NCBI GenBank assembly: GCA_002353885.1
Contig: DEKO01000059.1
Coordinates: 1 to 7,072 of the forward strand
Length of the DNA stretch: 7,072 nt
Direction of reading: 5' to 3'
Origin: Porphyromonadaceae bacterium UBA2720
GTDB lineage: Bacteria; Bacteroidota; Bacteroidia; Bacteroidales; Muribaculaceae
The notes under the pieces were generated by a model, which saw only the letters and a program-made list of their open reading frames with translations, was not told where the DNA came from and ran no database searches. The position numbers were made by a program, and so were the translations under genes. Positions 4,492-7,072 of the stretch are shown in pieces; within the stretch, counting starts at the first letter, position 1; each line of letters starts with the position of its first letter.

Positions 4492-4512
4492 GAATTGAAA
4501 ATTGAGAATTGA
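4492..4512. repeat. Three tandem 7-bp units between divergent promoters
   Basis: The units GAATTGA, AAATTGA and GAATTGA follow each other without a gap, a 7-bp period (consensus RAATTGA). They sit between the slyD-like and TMEM43-family promoters and overlap the -33 region of the latter. Related 7-bp phased units occur at 5921-5948 upstream of the rlmL-like promoter. Confidence 0.6.
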
Positions 4513-4531
4513 GCACTTTTTGCTAAATTTG
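4501..4531 (+). promoter_or_regulatory. Promoter of the TMEM43-family gene
   Basis: ATTG at 4501-4504 and TAAATTTG at 4524-4531 are separated by 19 nt, fitting the Bacteroidetes -33/-7 pattern. Transcription would start near 4538 and leave an A-rich leader of about 26 nt before the ATG at 4564. Confidence 0.7.
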
Positions 4532-4563
4532 CACGCACAAATCGCAATGTAACTCTAAAACTT

Positions 4564-5841
4564 ATGGCACGACTACAATTCACTGGCAACAGCTCAGCCC
4601 TCAGCAAGGCCCTGGGGCTGCCGTCGTTGCTGGCAGGCATCGCCTTGCTGGCATGGAACGAGTATCACCAGGCACATGTGGGGCGACTCTACGACGAAGC
4701 CGAGCAGAGCCTGACTGCGCTCACCGACACCACTCGTGTCGACCCAGCCCTGGAGGGGAAGATGGTCCACTTTGATGCCTGGGCCCTGGTGGGCGACTCG
4801 GTGTGCGACTCGCTATACGGTGTGGGTGGCTACTTGTTGGCCGTTGAGCGCAAGGTGGAGTATCACCAGTGGGTGCAGCATCAGACCCCGGAGGAATACT
4901 TTGACCGCGAAGGCAACAAGCAGGTGCGCACAAGGTACTACTATGAGCACGAGTGGTGCGACAAGCCTGTGGACAGTGAGAAGTTCCAAAACGAGGCCCG
5001 CCAAAATTATCGTAACTTTACGCTCACTGATGTGACGGGCACCACGGCCTATTCGCGTGGCGCGCACATTGGGCCCTATGAGCTGAGTCATGAACTCGTC
5101 GACAGTGCTGCAGCTGCTCCTCCGGGCAGTGTGCCCTTCGATTCCGGGACCGCTAGGTTTCAGGCGGCAGTCGACAGCACCACTCGTCATGGTGAAGTGT
5201 TGTGTCACCTGATGGGCGACACACTCTACTACGGCGACCACCCCTACAGTCCCATTGTGGGCGATGTGCGCGTAATCTTCTTGTTTCGGCCGGCCTGTCA
5301 TGCTTGGGTCATGGCGCAGCCACATGGCAACGTGTTGCGGCCCTTCCATGCCAGCGACGACTATTGGTTCACTTTCTTCCGCTTCAGCGACAAACAGTTT
5401 GACCCGGAGGTTGTCATCGACCAGGAGCGATGGGGGCAGAAGTGGCTGCGATGGTCGTTGCGTGTGTTGGGGTGGTTGCTGATTGTGTGGGGCATCAAGG
5501 GCATCTTCAGCTGGCTGGTGGGCTTCTTCCGCCGCATTCCCATCATCGGGCCTGTGTTTGAGTTGGGCCTGAGTGCTGTGGCGTGGGTAGCAGGCACAAT
5601 CCTGGCACTGTTGACCATTGGGGTGGCGTTTATCGTGGTCAGGCCTTGGCTGGGATGGACCATCACGGGTCTGCTGCTCATTGGCCTGGTGGGTGGCAGC
5701 ATCCTCTACCGTCGCGCCCACCCTGTTGTGCCACCGCCATTGCCGCAGCAACCCATGCAGCAACCCATGCCACAATGTCCGCAACAGCCCCGCATGCCGC
5801 AACAACCCCCGATGCCTCCCACCCCGCCACCGCTGCCTTGA
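4564..5841 (+). CDS. TMEM43 (LUMA, DUF1625) family membrane protein, 425 aa
   Basis: The architecture matches the TMEM43 family, known from the human inner-nuclear-membrane/ER protein LUMA. A short N-terminal membrane segment runs into a NE motif (SLLAGIALLAWNEYHQAH, residues 21-38). A large soluble loop of about 250 residues follows with family-like stretches such as VEYHQWVQ (98-105) and IVGDVRVIFLF (231-241). The C-terminus holds several membrane segments starting RWGQKWLRW near 289, with helices about 296-320, 327-358 and 364-382. The last 37 residues are a Pro/Gln/Met-rich tail that seems disordered. The biochemical role of bacterial members is not established, and I assign none. The gene is transcribed alone from its own promoter. 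No terminator is visible after its stop, only a 5-bp hairpin spanning it (CTGCC 5833-5837 / GGCAG 5844-5848) without a T-run, so some readthrough into the next gene is possible. Family assignment is by motif recognition. Confidence 0.8.
   Translation: MARLQFTGNSSALSKALGLPSLLAGIALLAWNEYHQAHVGRLYDEAEQSLTALTDTTRVDPALEGKMVHFDAWALVGDSVCDSLYGVGGYLLAVERKVEYHQWVQHQTPEEYFDREGNKQVRTRYYYEHEWCDKPVDSEKFQNEARQNYRNFTLTDVTGTTAYSRGAHIGPYELSHELVDSAAAAPPGSVPFDSGTARFQAAVDSTTRHGEVLCHLMGDTLYYGDHPYSPIVGDVRVIFLFRPACHAWVMAQPHGNVLRPFHASDDYWFTFFRFSDKQFDPEVVIDQERWGQKWLRWSLRVLGWLLIVWGIKGIFSWLVGFFRRIPIIGPVFELGLSAVAWVAGTILALLTIGVAFIVVRPWLGWTITGLLLIGLVGGSILYRRAHPVVPPPLPQQPMQQPMPQCPQQPRMPQQPPMPPTPPPLP
5746..5769 (+). repeat. 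Two tandem 12-bp repeats coding QQPM
   Basis: CAGCAACCCATG occurs twice in direct tandem (5746-5757 and 5758-5769), in frame inside the Pro/Gln/Met tail of the TMEM43-family protein. Each copy encodes Gln-Gln-Pro-Met. Exact DNA identity suggests a recent slippage duplication, so tail length may vary between strains. Confidence 0.75.
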
Positions 5842-5920
5842 TGGGCAGCCATGGCACTGAGCGACTGAGGCTGAGCAAGGCAGATTGGGCAGAACATGTG
5901 TCATTTTGTGGGACTGCGGC

Positions 5921-5948
5921 AAAATTCTTAATTCCTGATACTTAATTC
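5921..5948. repeat. 7-bp phased AT-rich units upstream of the rlmL-like promoter
   Basis: AAAATTC, TTAATTC, CTGATAC and TTAATTC lie in a strict 7-bp register; on the minus strand three of the four read GAATT-R-like units. They end 15 bp before the -7 box of the downstream gene and occupy the region where a -33 box would be expected. The pattern resembles the tandem RAATTGA units at 4492-4512. Confidence 0.5.
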
Positions 5949-5963
5949 TTGCTGAAAAAGTAG

Positions 5964-5971
5964 TACCTTTG
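5964..5971 (+). promoter_or_regulatory. -7 box of the rlmL-like gene
   Basis: TACCTTTG is a consensus -7 element 35 nt before the ATG at 6007, with an expected start near 5978. A clear TTTG -33 box is missing; the position is taken by the 7-bp phased repeats. The element and its downstream bases through 5981 are identical to the slyD-like promoter on the other strand. Its presence suggests the methyltransferase is transcribed independently of the TMEM43-family gene. Confidence 0.7.
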
Positions 5972-6006
5972 CAGTCTGAAATCCATTACCACTTTAAGAC
6001 TAGGAG

Positions 6007-7072
6007 ATGACCGAGAAATTTGAAATGGTGGCCAAGACCTTCCAGGGGCTGGAGGGCGTGCTAGCCGACGAGTTGCGCCAGCTGGGTGCCGAGAATGTTC
6101 TGGAAGGCGTACGCATGGTGTCGTTTGAGGGCGACAAGGAGTTGATGTATCGTGCTAACTTCTGCCTGCGCACCGCGCTGCGTGTGTTGAAACCTTTTTA
6201 CAAATTCCGCTCGACCGATGCCGATGACCTCTACGAGCAGGTCAAGCGCTACGAATGGACATCGGTGATGAAAGTCGGCCAGACATTTGCTATCGACTCG
6301 ACCACCAACGGCGAAGAGTTCAAGCACTCCCGCTTTGTCACCTATCGCGTCAAGGACGCCATAGCCGACTATTTTATGGACCATGAGGGCCGTCGCCCCA
6401 GCATCCGCGTAACCAACCCCGACATACGCCTGGACGTGCACATCAATGGCGACCAGGTGACTTTGTCGCTCGACTCGAGTGGCGAGCCGCTCTACAAGCG
6501 CGGATGGCGTGAGGCACAGACCGATGCGCCCATCAACGAGGTGCTGGCAGCAGGCATCATCCGCTTGAGCGGTTGGGATGGCCAGTGCGATCTGGTCGAC
6601 CCGATGTGCGGCTCGGGAACATTCCTGGTCGAGGCGGCACTCATCGCCTGCAACATCAATCCGGGCGTGTTCCGCCAGCAATATGCGTTCCAGAAGTGGG
6701 ATGACTATGATGCCGACCTGTTCGACACCATCTATAACGACGACAGCCAGGAACGCGAGTTCGAGCACAAGATTTATGGCTCAGACATCGATGGTAAAGC
6801 CATCGCCATCAGCCGTGCCAATGCGAAGGCTGCAGGAGTGATGAAATATATCGAACTCGAGCGGCGCGACCTGGCCGACATCACCGAGGTTCCTGAGCAT
6901 GGCTACCTCATCACCAATCCGCCCTATGACCAGCGTCTGCGTCTCGAGGATGCCGAGGCTTTTTATGGCATGCTGGGCAGCAAGCTCAAGCATGTGTTCC
7001 GTGGTTACCACGCATGGATCATCGGTTACAACCGTGAGTTCTACGACAAGATTGGGCTTCGTGCTTCGGTGC
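6007..7072 (+). CDS. rlmL: THUMP-domain 23S rRNA m2G methyltransferase, RlmL-like (3' end beyond window)
   Basis: Only the first 355 codons are present; the frame is open to the window edge. Residues 1 to about 160 form the ferredoxin-like and THUMP RNA-binding part, opening with the family's typical FEMVAKTFQGLEGVLADEL. A class I SAM-dependent methyltransferase domain follows. DPMCGSGT at 198-205 binds SAM, GSDID at 258-262 carries the acidic residue that contacts the SAM ribose, and NPPY at 304-307 is the catalytic motif of N-methyltransferases acting on exocyclic amines. E. coli RlmL methylates G2445 of 23S rRNA in the cytoplasm; this orthologue probably does the same. Whether it carries the extra RlmK domain cannot be seen. 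The ATG at 6007 matches the family N-terminus, although the only SD-like bases (AGGAG, 6002-6006) touch the start codon and are too close to act normally. Confidence 0.9.
   Translation, partial: MTEKFEMVAKTFQGLEGVLADELRQLGAENVLEGVRMVSFEGDKELMYRANFCLRTALRVLKPFYKFRSTDADDLYEQVKRYEWTSVMKVGQTFAIDSTTNGEEFKHSRFVTYRVKDAIADYFMDHEGRRPSIRVTNPDIRLDVHINGDQVTLSLDSSGEPLYKRGWREAQTDAPINEVLAAGIIRLSGWDGQCDLVDPMCGSGTFLVEAALIACNINPGVFRQQYAFQKWDDYDADLFDTIYNDDSQEREFEHKIYGSDIDGKAIAISRANAKAAGVMKYIELERRDLADITEVPEHGYLITNPPYDQRLRLEDAEAFYGMLGSKLKHVFRGYHAWIIGYNREFYDKIGLRASV

Noticed and set aside
4813..5922. 369-codon open frame on the minus strand opposite the TMEM43-family gene
   Set aside because: It is antisense to a well-supported gene; its residues are rich in His, Gln, Pro and Arg with no domain, as expected of a shadow frame in GC-rich DNA.

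Overview
The window looks like chromosomal DNA of a Bacteroidales bacterium (Bacteroides, Prevotella or Muribaculaceae type). The evidence is indirect but consistent. Nearly every transcription unit is preceded by a Bacteroidetes-type -7 box TAnnTTTG, several with a TTTG or TTG -33 box about 18-21 nt upstream. Strong Shine-Dalgarno sequences are rare. The complete tRNA does not encode its CCA end. The genes are moderately GC-rich while the gaps are AT-rich. The protein set (LTA-synthase-like sulfatase-fold protein, acidic-tagged lipoprotein, SlyD with a His/Cys tail, THUMP methyltransferase) also fits. Genus cannot be fixed from the sequence alone.

Layout. Positions 1-122 hold the 3' end of a tRNA, its terminator, and a hairpin that probably ends a leftward transcript. 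Positions 193-411 (minus) encode a very short stand-alone LuxR/GerE-type DNA-binding protein with its own promoter. Positions 412-863 contain no convincing gene but carry several short inverted repeats next to that promoter. At 840-1010 (plus) a good promoter, a 10-bp closing helix and a strong terminator delimit a candidate small RNA of about 130 nt. Positions 1009-2868 (minus) encode a five-TM LTA-synthase-like phosphotransferase that ends inside the U-tract of the small-RNA terminator. Divergent from it, 2988-3512 (plus) encodes a small lipoprotein of unknown function. A tRNA-Asp(GUC) with its own promoter and terminator lies at 3551-3750. Then come a convergent SlyD-type FKBP (3851-4423, minus), a divergent TMEM43-family membrane protein (4564-5841, plus), and the first 355 codons of an RlmL-like 23S rRNA methyltransferase (6007 to the window end, plus).

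Organisation. All genes appear to be single-gene transcription units; I see no operon. The arrangement is two divergent pairs (LTA-synthase-like/lipoprotein and slyD/TMEM43) separated by convergent or tandem junctions with recognisable terminators, except after the TMEM43 gene, where I see none. The protein-coding genes are mostly housekeeping or envelope functions with no obvious shared pathway.

I find no insertion sequence, CRISPR array, phage gene, defence island or other mobile signature. The parts most likely to be undescribed are the candidate small RNA at about 878-1010, the cluster of palindromes upstream of the mini LuxR-type regulator, the bacterial TMEM43 homologue with a Pro/Gln/Met tail, and 7-nt-period repeats that recur next to promoters.
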